Source: Leptospira adleri (lineage in GTDB: Bacteria > Spirochaetota > Leptospiria > Leptospirales > Leptospiraceae). Taken from it: DNA of 64,000 bases. Positions 26,017-40,128 of this stretch are shown piece after piece. Positions within the stretch are counted from its first letter, which is position 1; every line of letters starts with the position of its first letter. The stretch is from contig NZ_NPDU01000003.1 of NCBI RefSeq assembly GCF_002811985.1, positions 65,131-129,130 of the forward strand, written 5' to 3'. The translations under genes and the position numbers were made by a program. The notes beneath the pieces were generated by a model. The model did not search any database, was not told the DNA's origin, and saw only the letters and a program-made list of their open reading frames with translations.

Positions 26017-26316
26017 CTAATATTCTGAATTTATACAGCCTTGGTCCTTGAGAGGGACTTTGACGTCTATGATCGCAGGAGAATGTTTTGATCTCAAGGC
26101 ATTCTCCGTTATCCAGCTTTGCCAGATCGAAGGTACATCGCAATCAGGATAGATCGCTTCGACCGGACACTCCGGCCTGCACTTGTTACAATCGATGCAG
26201 ACAGAAGGTTCAATGTAGAGACAATCGGTTCCTTCTCGAAACGCTTCCACGGGACAAACCGCGGCGCAATACGTATATTTGCAGTTTCTACACGGTTCTG
26301 TGACAACGTAGGCCAT
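26017..26316 (-). CDS. FdxA-type 7Fe ferredoxin
   Basis: A 99-residue electron carrier with two cluster sites. The first is CRNCKYTYCAAVCPVEAF, the CxxC-x4-C-x3-CP arrangement of seven-iron ferredoxins; the second is CIDCNKCRPECPVEAI, a standard 4Fe-4S motif. It is placed between ahcY (56 bases upstream) and metH (43 bases downstream) on the same strand. Because MetH needs low-potential electrons to rescue oxidised cobalamin, this ferredoxin may be its reductant; that is inferred from position and not shown by sequence. Confidence 0.88.
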   Translation of the reverse strand: MAYVVTEPCRNCKYTYCAAVCPVEAFREGTDCLYIEPSVCIDCNKCRPECPVEAIYPDCDVPSIWQSWITENALRSKHSPAIIDVKVPLKDQGCINSEY

Positions 26317-26336
26317 CGTTTATAGAAGGACCGACC

Positions 26337-26363
26337 TTCCGGGATCTTATATCGATCCCGGAA
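26337..26363 (-). promoter_or_regulatory. Intra-operon perfect hairpin
   Basis: TTCCGGGATC (26337-26346) and GATCCCGGAA (26354-26363) form a perfect 10-bp stem with a 7-base loop, between the ahcY stop and the ferredoxin start. The T-run lies on the plus-strand side, so for the minus-strand operon it is not a classical terminator; a processing or mRNA-stability hairpin is more likely. Confidence 0.5.
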
Positions 26364-26372
26364 TTTTTTCGA

Positions 26373-27683
<1,311 letters not shown>

Positions 27684-27684
27684 T

Positions 27685-28662
<978 letters not shown>

Positions 28663-28670
28663 TAGGACAG

Positions 28671-28694
28671 AGATATCAAGATATCTTGATATCT
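28671..28694. promoter_or_regulatory. Perfect 24-bp palindrome, predicted SahR operator
   Basis: AGATATCAAGAT followed at once by its exact reverse complement, so ATATC repeats occur in both directions. It ends 8 bases before the regulator's ATG at 28662 on the minus strand and overlaps where the promoter should be (a TTGCAG hexamer is at 28693-28698). A symmetrical, ArsR-type operator controlling the whole ahcY-metH unit is the simplest reading. Confidence 0.75.
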
Positions 28695-28704
28695 GCAAGG
28701 CTTT

Positions 28705-29199
28705 TTATGAGGAAAGAAGAAAAAGTTGCGAGTGGAAACGTTTTTGGGAAAGGAGGATTTTTTTGAGGAGGGTGATTTTTGTAAGAGCTCCTCCGAGTTC
28801 TGCTCGGGGGATTTCCTGATTACACTCCCATTGCTCCAAAATAGAAAAGAGAAGGCAACGAGAGACGCCTAAGCCTTGTGCCAGGATCCCCAATTCAACC
28901 CAGTCTTTCTCATCAGGTCGAAAATTCATCCTTGTGAGTTTTAGGCCTTTCTTTTGGTAGCTAACAGCCGGAAAACTCTTCCCTAAAAACTTTTTCCTTA
29001 AAGCTGCTTTTTGATATTTTTTTAAGAGGAAGCTCAGCTCCAGATTTAGCTTGTCTGCCCTGAGCTTTCTCATTCGAATAATTTGCTCAGGAATGAGTAA
29101 AGTCACTGGTGCACCCTTTTTTCTCAGCGATATCTCTCTCTTAGAAATAAATTCTTCTTTTGATCCCATACCGAAAACGGTTCCCCGAAGAGATTGCAT
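28705..29199 (-). CDS. DUF1564 family protein (Leptospira-specific)
   Basis: A 164-residue protein with the hallmark of this family, LTRMNFRPDEKDWVELGILAQGLGVSRCLLFSILEQWE, in the second half, preceded by a basic helical region with LPEQIIRM-like sequence. The family is expanded in Leptospira genomes and has no known function; a ribbon-helix-helix-like DNA-binding role has been an idea, not a fact. The last 25 or so residues (from RAELGGALT) are encoded by a copy of the dispersed short repeat at 28781, so this C-terminus may be an acquired extension. A shorter start at 29166 is possible. Confidence 0.75.
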   Translation of the reverse strand: MQSLRGTVFGMGSKEEFISKREISLRKKGAPVTLLIPEQIIRMRKLRADKLNLELSFLLKKYQKAALRKKFLGKSFPAVSYQKKGLKLTRMNFRPDEKDWVELGILAQGLGVSRCLLFSILEQWECNQEIPRAELGGALTKITLLKKILLSQKRFHSQLFLLSS

Positions 29200-29264
29200 G
29201 AGCCTTGAAAATAGAGTTTTTTGATTTTTTTCTAAAGAATTTGTTTTTTAATCAATGCTTCATC

Positions 29265-29316
29265 TGTAAGAGCTCCTACGGATAATTGTAGCGCTCTCCG
29301 TAAGACTTCCTACAAA
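29265..29316 (+). repeat. Two adjacent GTAAGAGCTCCTAC-type repeats
   Basis: TGTAAGAGCTCCTACG at 29265-29280 and a diverged CCGTAAGACTTCCTACAAA at about 29299-29316, both just before the TetR gene, possibly overlapping its promoter. Confidence 0.65.
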
Positions 29317-29361
29317 TTCTTCTTTACAATACGACCAGTCACTTTAAAAATAAGAATCCAG

Positions 29362-29940
29362 ATGAAAATTTCGATAAAAGAAGCAGAAACAAAGAAAAAA
29401 AGAATCCTGGAAACAGGGGTTCAACTTCTTCGAAAGAATAGTCCCGATGCCGTTGGGATCCAAGAAATCGCAGACGCTTCCGGAATTCCTAAAGGTTCTT
29501 TCTACAACTACTTCAAATCCAAAGATCAGTTTCTTTTGGAAGCGCTCGAATCTTATACTCTGGACGCAATTTCCTGGAACAAGGCTGTTTTACGAGAATC
29601 GGGACATGGAGTTACTTCCCTTTTTAATCTCTATGAAAGGAAAAGTAAACTGGAGAAATCCCTTTTTTTAGAAGAAATCTCCTGCTTCATCGATGTTCTC
29701 TCCCAATATTCCTCTTCTTCGAGGCATGAACTGAGGCAAAAGCTGAAATTCTCTCTGGAAACGATTGCGCAAGCGATTTCCGAGGCTCTTCCGGTTCCAA
29801 AATCCGAGGAGCTCCTACAAAAAATCCGATTCTTAGAATCCTCCTGGAGAGGCGCAATGCTCCTCTACAGAGCGACTGGAGACGAAATCTACCTTGATCA
29901 ATTCCTAACTTTTTTTCCGAAAACGATTTTAGGAGATTAG
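29362..29940 (+). CDS. TetR/AcrR-family transcriptional regulator
   Basis: A 192-residue repressor. The N-terminal helix-turn-helix is clear: KKRILETGVQLLRKNSPDAV, then IQEIADASGIPKGSFYNYFKSKDQFLLEAL at about residues 32-61. The rest is an all-helical ligand-binding domain with no recognised ligand. Its stop is followed after one base by the thioesterase start, so the two genes form a unit, and the regulator probably controls its own operon. A GAGGAGCTCCTAC string inside the coding region (29806) resembles the dispersed repeat but encodes ordinary residues. Confidence 0.85.
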   Translation: MKISIKEAETKKKRILETGVQLLRKNSPDAVGIQEIADASGIPKGSFYNYFKSKDQFLLEALESYTLDAISWNKAVLRESGHGVTSLFNLYERKSKLEKSLFLEEISCFIDVLSQYSSSSRHELRQKLKFSLETIAQAISEALPVPKSEELLQKIRFLESSWRGAMLLYRATGDEIYLDQFLTFFPKTILGD

Positions 29941-29941
29941 A

Positions 29942-30385
29942 ATGAAAACACCGACCCCGACTCTGATTAGAAAGAATCATTCCACGCAGATTTCAATTCG
30001 TTGGGACGAACTGGACCCCAACCAACATGTGAACAATAAGAATTTTCAGGGTTATCTGGACGAAGCCCGAATGAGAGCGATGCGAGACTGGGGTTTTTCT
30101 ATGGAAAGTCTCCGGGAACAGGGTTTTGGCCCGGTGATTCTTTCCGTTCATCTGGACTTTAAACGAGAAATATCTTATCCGGAAATCGTTCAAATAGAAT
30201 CGGATCTCTTTCTCAAGTCCCCTACTCGTGCGGTCTTCGAACAGAGAATCATTTCTCAGAGTAACCAGGTTCTTTCCTGTAAAGCAAGCACGGATTGGGT
30301 GATCCTCAATCTCAATTCCAAAAGACCTTCTCCGTTTTTGGAAACTTTAGGTCTGAAAGAAGCCGCACTTTCGGGAACTTTGTAG
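29942..30385 (+). CDS. Acyl-CoA thioesterase, 4HBT hot-dog fold
   Basis: A 147-residue hot-dog thioesterase. The family signature RWDELDPNQHVNNKNFQGYLDEARMRAM holds the catalytic Asp (in ELDPNQHVNN) and is followed by the central beta-strand FKREISYPEIVQIESDLF. These enzymes hydrolyse acyl-CoA or acyl-ACP thioesters in the cytoplasm. Directly coupled to the TetR gene, suggesting control by an acyl compound; that is inference. Confidence 0.85.
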   Translation: MKTPTPTLIRKNHSTQISIRWDELDPNQHVNNKNFQGYLDEARMRAMRDWGFSMESLREQGFGPVILSVHLDFKREISYPEIVQIESDLFLKSPTRAVFEQRIISQSNQVLSCKASTDWVILNLNSKRPSPFLETLGLKEAALSGTL

Positions 30386-31131
30386 ATATTAAGAACCTTT
30401 TCCAAAATCTTTGAAGGACGGAAAAGAACCCTGTTTTATGAAATTAGAATGCTTTTTTTGTGTGAGCTCCTACAAATTAAAGTTTTTCCGTCTTTTCAAG
30501 AGATTTTAAAACGTTGTCTCCCCACTCTAAAGACGTATGAGCTCCTACATCTTTAAAAATTACGACCCGATTCCAATCTGTTTTAGAATTTTCTAAAGTT
30601 TCAAAATTGAATCTTCTTTTCTGAAGTTTTTAGAATTTCCTTTCGAATTTCTTCGATTTCTCTTATTTCTTTCTTATATTCTTTCGAGTTTTCCTTTTCG
30701 AATGCGATAGCGATTGCAGCGGAAATTCCTTCCTTTGTTCGCGCTTTTTCGGTTTTGTTTTCCTCGAAACAAAAAAGTTCTCTTCTTTCTCGGAAATAGA
30801 TTCGCAACAAAGAAGGAATTGGAGTGGAAAGCGCGGTCGTGAGCCTTTTTTAAGAATTTTTTTGCGAGCGAATCGCCCAAGATCTCTTTTTTAGATTCAA
30901 TTTTTATGTTTTAGATCCGAGCCTTGGCTCACATTTTAAAAGAATTTTTTCAATTCTTTCTTATAAATTCGATGATAAGAATCCGGTTTCTCCGAGGCTA
31001 CGTTAGTTTGCTTGCGAAGCACGATTTCGCCGGTTTCATTTTGAGCGAAAGCCTTCCTCTTTTCTAAAATCTTACTTTTCAATCGGATTCCATTCTTCTA
31101 AATCAGTTATTTACTGAATTGGAGGATTTTT
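30386..31131. other. Long intergenic region with two short repeats
   Basis: 746 bases. The first part contains GTAAGAGCTCCTAC-type repeats at 30459-30477 and 30535-30550. The remainder is AT-rich; a minus-strand open frame at 30601-30810 is Glu/Lys-rich, repetitive and lacks a start signal, so I leave it out. The end carries the GGAGGA ribosome-binding site of the next gene. Confidence 0.6.
30459..30550 (+). repeat. Two GTAAGAGCTCCTAC-type repeats
   Basis: TGTGTGAGCTCCTACAAATT at about 30459-30477 and GTATGAGCTCCTACAT at 30535-30550, same orientation, after the thioesterase gene. Confidence 0.7.
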
Positions 31132-32124
31132 TTGAAATCTAAATTGGACCTTCTTCTTATCCCTTTTCTTTTTTTCTCCCTCTCCGGTTGCGCACAATTG
31201 CAAATGATCAAGGGTAAGATTAAAACCCCTGAAATTTCCTTTGAACGAGTCGAGATTGCGGAAATCACCCTCGAGGATATTAAACTCCTCATTCAAACCG
31301 AAGTGAGTAATCCTTATCCGATTTCCCTTCCCGCTTCCAGTCTGGATCTGGACGTAAAAATCGAAGGTACTCAGTTCAGTAAAGTGAAGCTGAGTCTGGA
31401 GGCGATTTCAGGCTCTTCTAAAAAACAACTTCCGATCGAAGTGAAACTCAAGTATTCCGATCTCGCGGCGCTCTATAAGAAAGTCCCCGGCAAAAAGGAA
31501 CTCCTGATTCGTATCGAAGGAGAAGCCGGCCTTCCGATTCCGGAGAAATACAAGGTCATCGCAGGTACAGAATCGCTCAAATTCCCGTTTCAAGACGAAA
31601 GATTGATACCTGCGGTTCTTCCCAATATCGAGATCCGTAAATTTAAAATCCTCAAACCGGACGTAGCAAAGATCGCCGAATCGGCTAACAGCGAAGAGAT
31701 CGCGAAGAAGGCGGTTTCTTTTTTGGACGCGCTTCTTTCTCCTAAGAATAAAAAATCTCCCGGTTCCGCGTTAAACGCCGGTCTGGAAGCTCTTGATATT
31801 TCCATCGATACGGAATTTGAATTGGTTCTAAATAATAAAGCCGCATCCGATCTTAAGTTTCAGGATCTCAACTTCGAACTCTTTCTTGAAAACGATAAGT
31901 TCTTAACCGGATCGCCGGTGAACATCGTGAATAACGGTAAAGAATCGATTCTTACGATCCGGACTAGTTTTCCTCTTAAGTCAGTTTCCAACTCGATCGC
32001 AAATGCGGTAACGAAAAGAAGTTCTTCCTTTCGTCTTTCCGGCAAAGCGTCAGTTGTATGTCCGGGTGTTTCAACCGACGCAATCGGTTTTGGTTTCACA
32101 AAGGAAGGTAACTTTCGCTGGTAA
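31132..32124 (+). CDS. LEA type 2 / WHy-domain lipoprotein
   Basis: A 330-residue secreted protein with signal peptide MKSKLDLLLIPFLFFSLSGC; the Leu-Ser-Gly-Cys sequence is a lipobox, so Cys20 would be lipidated. The mature part has two stretches of the LEA2/WHy beta-sandwich: EISFERVEIAEITLEDIKLLIQTEVSNPYP (about 33-62) and the later DTEFELVLNNKAASDLKFQDLNF. The asparagine-proline following the strand is typical. The fold appears in desiccation and stress proteins; its role in spirochetes is unknown. Start is TTG, with GGAGGA six bases upstream. Confidence 0.8.
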   Translation: MKSKLDLLLIPFLFFSLSGCAQLQMIKGKIKTPEISFERVEIAEITLEDIKLLIQTEVSNPYPISLPASSLDLDVKIEGTQFSKVKLSLEAISGSSKKQLPIEVKLKYSDLAALYKKVPGKKELLIRIEGEAGLPIPEKYKVIAGTESLKFPFQDERLIPAVLPNIEIRKFKILKPDVAKIAESANSEEIAKKAVSFLDALLSPKNKKSPGSALNAGLEALDISIDTEFELVLNNKAASDLKFQDLNFELFLENDKFLTGSPVNIVNNGKESILTIRTSFPLKSVSNSIANAVTKRSSSFRLSGKASVVCPGVSTDAIGFGFTKEGNFRW

Positions 32125-32288
32125 GTCTCGGATTACATCGGATGTATTTCTTTTCTAACAAATGCATTCGAGATTTTCTCTCTTCTTTCGGAAAAATGTT
32201 TTCAAGTTAAACATATTGTGATAAGAATAGTCCCTGAGTTTGAAGAGCACCAACTCTTCAGATTATGATTAAACGAGCGTAAAAAGAT

Positions 32289-32804
32289 ATGGAAATCTAC
32301 GAAAAAGAAAAACGGAAACTACTTTCAGCATCAACACCGGAGCAGTACATCGAGTTATCGATTAAGTCAAAGCTTACCGGTCCAAAAAAATCTAGTATCA
32401 CTTCGGAATGGCTAACGTCCACCGGATATACGATAGATGACATCAAGTATGCGAGGAACCGACATCCCTTCTGGAGAAAGAAGAGAAACCAAGGTTCTTA
32501 TGAACGCAACAGCAAACGACTGGAACAACACAATTATTACCGAACGGATCAGAAGATCGTTTGGGATAAGGATAAGCTTGCGAAGTTCTTCGATCTCAAC
32601 TTGAAAGGTATGACCGATCATGAGTTGGCGAGAAGTTTCAAGACTTCCATCCCCGCGGTGAATCATATCCGTCGCAAGTTTCGCTTTGCAAGTCAACTCT
32701 TGGAATTAGACAAACAAAAGCCTGTCAAAGCGGGAATTTTGAAACTCTGCGCGCACAGTGAATCCGTCTTAAAGAGATTGATTCGGGAGAAGGAAGGGAA
32801 ATAA
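32289..32804 (+). CDS. Hypothetical protein with HTH-like C-terminal half
   Basis: A 171-residue, basic cytoplasmic protein. The second half reads LAKFFDLNLKGMTDHELARSFKTSIPAVNHIRRKFRFA, which has the spacing of a helix-turn-helix of the type that recognises DNA in small regulators. The first half is charged and unrecognised. No adjacent target is obvious; a lipoprotein gene follows after 23 bases and may be co-transcribed. Confidence 0.6.
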   Translation: MEIYEKEKRKLLSASTPEQYIELSIKSKLTGPKKSSITSEWLTSTGYTIDDIKYARNRHPFWRKKRNQGSYERNSKRLEQHNYYRTDQKIVWDKDKLAKFFDLNLKGMTDHELARSFKTSIPAVNHIRRKFRFASQLLELDKQKPVKAGILKLCAHSESVLKRLIREKEGK

Positions 32805-32827
32805 GCTTCTTTCGGAGACTTATTTGC

Positions 32828-33394
32828 ATGAATCCTTTCGCTTCTCGATCAAAACTCTTATCGAAATCGCTGTTTTGCCTAACCTTCTTTTTGGTTTCTT
32901 CTTGTTCTTCCGAACAAGAGAAAACGGAAGAACGGGTTTCCTTTCGAGAATCGAATCCTAATCCTTTTCAGGAAGGGAATTCCAAGTTTAAAAACGGAGA
33001 TTTTCCTTCAGCGATCGAGTTCTATTCGAGAGATTTGGATGCAAATCCCGACAGCCCTTCTTCTTTGAACAACCGTGGACTTGCCAAGAGTAAGTCCGGA
33101 AACGAAGAAGGAGCGATTGCGGATTATAACCAAGCGATCGAAAAAAAACAGGATTACTGGATCGCCTTTAACAATCGGGGTTTTGCAAAAATCGAAATTT
33201 CCGATTATCGAGGCGCGATCGAGGATTTTACTTCGGCAATCCGTCTGAAACCGGATTATTCCAATGCCTTCAATAACCGCGCGGTCGCGAACTGGGCGGT
33301 CAAAGAAAAGAAGAATGCATGCGAGGATTGGAAACGGGCCGAAGACTTAGGACATCGAGAAGCGTCGAAATCATTCGACAAATTCTGCAATTAA
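32828..33394 (+). CDS. TPR-repeat lipoprotein
   Basis: A 188-residue protein with signal peptide and a lipobox-like FFLVSSC (Cys near residue 26). Three TPR units follow: NSKFKNGDFPSAIEFYSRDLDANPD, SLNNRGLAKSKSGNEEGAIADYNQAIE, and FNNRGFAKIEISDYRGAIEDFTSAIRLKPDYSNAF. TPRs mediate protein contacts. It is probably anchored in a membrane facing the periplasm or surface. Partner unknown; the polysaccharide deacetylase gene is 75 bases downstream. Confidence 0.8.
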   Translation: MNPFASRSKLLSKSLFCLTFFLVSSCSSEQEKTEERVSFRESNPNPFQEGNSKFKNGDFPSAIEFYSRDLDANPDSPSSLNNRGLAKSKSGNEEGAIADYNQAIEKKQDYWIAFNNRGFAKIEISDYRGAIEDFTSAIRLKPDYSNAFNNRAVANWAVKEKKNACEDWKRAEDLGHREASKSFDKFCN

Positions 33395-33468
33395 AACAAT
33401 CCGGGAATCGCTTGCCGGGGAAAGAGGCTTTAAAAGACTAACCGAAGACTCTTTTCCCGGATTCCGGA

Positions 33469-34905
33469 ATGCAAACAAAACAATTTATTTCCAAAAAAGT
33501 AAAAACCTCTCTTTCTATCCTAGGGATTCTTTCCCTTTTGATCCCGGCGATTTTGACGGCTTCTCCCGTAGACGATTTTCTCAATCCACCGAAAAAAAGA
33601 AAGATCGCCCCTTCTTCTCAAAAACCGGAATCGGAACGTTCCAACGCAGAACGCGCATCGTCTTCCGAAGATTCTCCAGAAATCGTTTCTAAAAAGACTC
33701 CGAAAGAAAAGTCGGAAGCCGCGGATGTAAACGCGGGAACTTCGAAAACGGAAGAGAAAACTCTTCGCAGGAAATCCAGAAATTCTAAGATCCAAGATAA
33801 AAAAGAAACGAAGAATTCGGAATCCTCTAAAACAAAAAAGAAGAAATATGAAGATGCACTTCCTACGGTCAAGGACGACACTCCTTCTAGTCCGAGTTAT
33901 TCCACGCAAGGAATCGATTCTACTTCCGGGGGCGGAGTTCCAGTTCTTTGTTATCATCACTTAGCGCCGGAAGGCGGTCCGATGGGCGGATACAATCTTC
34001 ATCCCAATCTTCTCGAGGAACAGTTTAAATTTCTCAAATCCGCAGGTTATAAACCGATTCGTTTGGACCAATTCTACGCGTATCTTTCCGGTAAAAAGCC
34101 GGCCGACTTTCCGGAAAAACCGATTCTTCTTACCTTCGACGACGGTTCCAAAACGCATCTGGAACAGTTAGTACCTCTTTTGAAGAAATACGGCTTTGTG
34201 GCTTCGATCTTTATCTACCCTACGATCATTTCTTCCGGTAAGAAGTACTACATGACCTGGGATCAACTCAAGACGGCGCTCGACAGCGGGGTTTTGGATC
34301 TGGGTTCCCATACCTTGTATCATCCGAAACTTCCTACGATGAGCCGAGCATTGATTCGCAAGCAGCTCTTGGAATCCAAACAAATCCTAGAAGCCAAAAC
34401 CGGTCGAAAGGTAGTGGATCTCGCTTACCCATTCGGTCTTTTTGATCCTCGCGTCATCGAAGAAGCAAAGGAGATCGGTTATAGAATGGCCTTCACGGTC
34501 AATCCGGGAAAGAACGTTCCTGGAACCCCGGTTTATAACGTGCATCGTTCCTTGGTTCCTTGGGGACAATCTCAATCCGCGTTCAACGCGATTCTTACGA
34601 TGGCCCCTCCTCCGAAGATTTCTCTATCGATCGCCGACGGTTCTTGGGTTAAAACCGGTCAAGAATTTAAGATTCATCTCGAAGGTGTGCAACCGGAATC
34701 GGTGAGTATTAAGATTAAAAGTAAGGACGTGATCGCTCAAAGCAAGTCGCCGGACTATACGATAAGAATTCCGGACTTTGCAAGAAAATCCACGTTTCTT
34801 CCCTTGATGATTCAAGCGAAGACCAAAGAGGGAAAGCAGATTCAATATCAATATCTTTTTATCAATCAAAAAGAATTCAAAAAACATCCGGACGGAGCGT
34901 TCTAA
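33469..34905 (+). CDS. Polysaccharide deacetylase (NodB) family protein
   Basis: A 478-residue exported protein. N-terminal hydrophobic signal (LSILGILSLLIPAILT), a long Lys/Ser/Glu-rich linker (about 35-145), then a carbohydrate esterase 4 domain: VPVLCYHHLAP, ILLTFDDGSKTH with metal-binding Asp, DLGSHTLYHPKLP with the two metal His, and VVDLAYPFGLFD. Such enzymes remove N-acetyl groups from peptidoglycan or other polysaccharides. A C-terminal 120-residue beta-rich extension follows. The linker suggests anchoring away from the membrane. Confidence 0.85.
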   Translation: MQTKQFISKKVKTSLSILGILSLLIPAILTASPVDDFLNPPKKRKIAPSSQKPESERSNAERASSSEDSPEIVSKKTPKEKSEAADVNAGTSKTEEKTLRRKSRNSKIQDKKETKNSESSKTKKKKYEDALPTVKDDTPSSPSYSTQGIDSTSGGGVPVLCYHHLAPEGGPMGGYNLHPNLLEEQFKFLKSAGYKPIRLDQFYAYLSGKKPADFPEKPILLTFDDGSKTHLEQLVPLLKKYGFVASIFIYPTIISSGKKYYMTWDQLKTALDSGVLDLGSHTLYHPKLPTMSRALIRKQLLESKQILEAKTGRKVVDLAYPFGLFDPRVIEEAKEIGYRMAFTVNPGKNVPGTPVYNVHRSLVPWGQSQSAFNAILTMAPPPKISLSIADGSWVKTGQEFKIHLEGVQPESVSIKIKSKDVIAQSKSPDYTIRIPDFARKSTFLPLMIQAKTKEGKQIQYQYLFINQKEFKKHPDGAF

Positions 34906-34926
34906 AACCCGCTTGAGCCTGCCGAC

Positions 34927-34963
34927 GATCTCTGAAATCTTGAGACTATGGGTTTCAGAGATC
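34927..34963 (+). promoter_or_regulatory. Hairpin spanning the next gene's start codon
   Basis: GATCTCTGAAA (34927-34937) and TTTCAGAGATC (34953-34963) pair perfectly over 11 bases; the ATG at 34948 is in the 15-base loop. The stem is followed by ATTTTT. It could be a weak terminator after the deacetylase gene or a structure controlling translation of the methyltransferase. Confidence 0.55.
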
Positions 34964-35694
34964 ATTTTTCCTCTCATTCTTCTTCTTATTCCGAATTCAG
35001 ACCCCGTTATCCGAGAGAACTGTTCTCTTATTTGAAAGGTCTCGTCCCCGCAGGAAACGTTGTCTGGGATTGCGGAACCGGAAACGGACAAGCTGCGATT
35101 TCTCTCGCAGAATATTTTGAAAAGGTGATTGCGACCGATCCGAGCGCAAATCAAATCTCAAACGCGGAATCTCATCCTCGCGTGGAATATCGAGTATGCA
35201 AAGCGGAAGAATCTACATTAGGAAATCATGAAGTAGATTTGATCACGGTCGCACAAGCGTTCCATTGGTTCGACGTCGAGCCGTTTTTTAAGGAAGCTCG
35301 ACGAGTCTGCAAGAAAAACGGAATTCTCGCGCTCTGGGGATACAAGATGCATCGGATTTCTCCGGAAGTGGATTTTCTGGTCGATCGACTTTACGAAGAA
35401 ATAGTAGGGCCCTATTGGCCTCCCGAAAGAAAATACGTGGAGGAAGAATATAAAACGATCCCCTTTCCTTTCGAAGAAATCTCTCCTCCTTCGTTCAGCA
35501 TGAAAGAAGAATGGACCGTAGAACAAGTGTTAGGTTATTTGAGAACCTGGTCCAGCGTTCAAAAATACATTCAAAAAAATGAAAATGATCCTGTGCTCGT
35601 CGTCGAATCCGATCTGAGATCCGCATGGGGAAACGTACAGACGAAAACGGTTGAATGGCCTCTTTTTTTTAGAATTGGAAAGATTTTACCTTGA
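34948..35694 (+). CDS. Class I SAM-dependent methyltransferase
   Basis: A 248-residue cytoplasmic enzyme of the methyltransferase-11 type: DCGTGNGQAAISLAEYF for SAM binding, TDPSANQISNAESH, and IAQAFHWFDVEPFFKEARRVCKKNG after motif III. Relatives act on small molecules; the substrate is not determinable. The first residues (HSSSYSEFRPRYP) match the family start, supporting the ATG at 34948. The next gene starts with TTG inside its stop codon. Confidence 0.85.
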   Translation: MGFRDHFSSHSSSYSEFRPRYPRELFSYLKGLVPAGNVVWDCGTGNGQAAISLAEYFEKVIATDPSANQISNAESHPRVEYRVCKAEESTLGNHEVDLITVAQAFHWFDVEPFFKEARRVCKKNGILALWGYKMHRISPEVDFLVDRLYEEIVGPYWPPERKYVEEEYKTIPFPFEEISPPSFSMKEEWTVEQVLGYLRTWSSVQKYIQKNENDPVLVVESDLRSAWGNVQTKTVEWPLFFRIGKILP

Positions 35695-37015
35695 ATCCGT
35701 CTTGGAAAGAAACGTTTCGTTTTTGGTTTCAGTTGGGTTGGCTGAGTTTCGGCGGTCCCGCGGGCCAGATCAGCCTAATGCACAAAACGCTGGTGGAGGA
35801 GAAAAAATGGATCTCAGAAGAAAAATTCTCCCACGCATTGAATTATTGTATGCTTCTTCCCGGACCCGAGGCGCAACAACTCGCGACCTATTTGGGATGG
35901 ATGCTCCATGGAATCCGCGGAGGAATTTTAGCGGGTCTGTTTTTTATCCTCCCCTCCTTGTTTATCTTTTGCGGAATTAGTATATTCTATATTTATTATG
36001 GACAAGTTTACTATGTGATCTCCTTCTTGAACGGAGTAAAGCCGGCGGTGCTTGCGATCATCCTTATCTCGTTTTCGAATTTGGTTTTAAAAAGTCTAAA
36101 GTCGAACGGACAAAAACTTTGTTTCTTGTTTACGGTCTTGGGAACGTTATTTTTTTCGATTCCTTATCCATATCTTCTTTTGTCCTCTTTGGCGTTCGGC
36201 GTGTTTTCGTTTTTTGTTTCTAAAAAGAATTCCGAACTTTCTCCGGAGATCGCAGTCTCGGGTTCGAAATCCGGAATCGTGGATCTTCAATCGAAGTTGG
36301 ATCAAAGAAGAGAACAGACTTCCGAGATTCTAAAACAAATCGGCAAGGTGGGAAGTTTCGGTTTGATCCTTTGGATTTTGCCGATCCTCGCGATTCTGCT
36401 TTTGCTTAGATCGGAGTTCCGATTTTGGGAGGAATTGATTTTGTTTTTTACGAAGACCGCGCTTCTCACCTTCGGAGGAGCTTACGCGATTCTTCCCACG
36501 GTTGCCGACTTCGCCGTAAACAAGGTCGCTTGGATTTCCAACAAAGAGATGTTAGACGGACTTTCCTTCGGAGAAAGTACTCCCGGTCCTCTCGTAATGG
36601 TTTTGACGTTCATCGGTTTTTTAGCGGGCGCCAATCGTTATGGCAGCGTAACGGCCGGTCTCTTCGGTTTATTTTTGACGGCGTATTATACGTTTTTGCC
36701 TTCTTTTATTTTTATACTGGGAGGCGCCGGCATTGTGGAAAAAACGAAAGAGTCGGCTCTTTTGAAATACTCGTTGAGTTACGTTACGGCCTGCGTTTGC
36801 GCCGTGATTCTTTATCTAGGAATCTATTTTGCGAAGTCGATTCTACTTCCGGAAAAAACGGGTTTTTTTCAAACTCAAAACCCTTTGGTTCTCGTGAGTT
36901 GGCTGCCTTTGTTATGGACCGTTTTGAGTTTTGTTTTTCTCAGAATCAAAAAAGAATATTCCATTTTTTGGATATTCTTCAGCGGCCTTTTTTTTCTGGC
37001 CGCCGACGTTTGTTT

Positions 37016-37025
<10 letters not shown>
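35691..37025 (+). CDS. chrA: Chromate transporter, CHR family (ChrA)
   Basis: A 444-residue inner-membrane protein with two homologous halves, each about five to six membrane segments. The first carries GGPAGQISLMHKTLVEEKKWISEEKFSHALNYCMLLPGPEAQQLATYLGW, the hallmark block; the second carries TFGGAYAILPTVAD and GLSFGESTPGPLVMV. CHR proteins expel chromate or take part in sulfate-like anion transport. Start is TTG overlapping the methyltransferase stop, so expression is coupled. It converges with a cyclase gene and overlaps its end by ten bases. Confidence 0.88.
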
Positions 37026-39952
<2,927 letters not shown>

Positions 39953-40128
39953 TGCGCGTTATCCTTTTTGTGAGTATGTTCCCCGCCATTCTGTAAAACA
40001 CCCGAGCTTCCAGTCACGAAATAATCTTCGAGTATAATGAAATTTCGGAGTTGGTAAATCGGAATTCTAATTTATCCGGCTTTCGGAAAACGAAACTTCT
40101 CGATTTCCAACGCGGATTCGATCGACGG

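Noticed and set aside
28663..28698. Longer start (TTG at 28698) for the ArsR-methyltransferase gene
   Set aside because: It would place the perfect palindrome inside the coding sequence; the ATG at 28662 follows the palindrome directly.
30601..30810. Minus-strand open frame of 69 residues, rich in Glu and Lys
   Set aside because: Low-complexity, no ribosome-binding site, no recognisable domain; it lies in a repeat-containing intergenic region.
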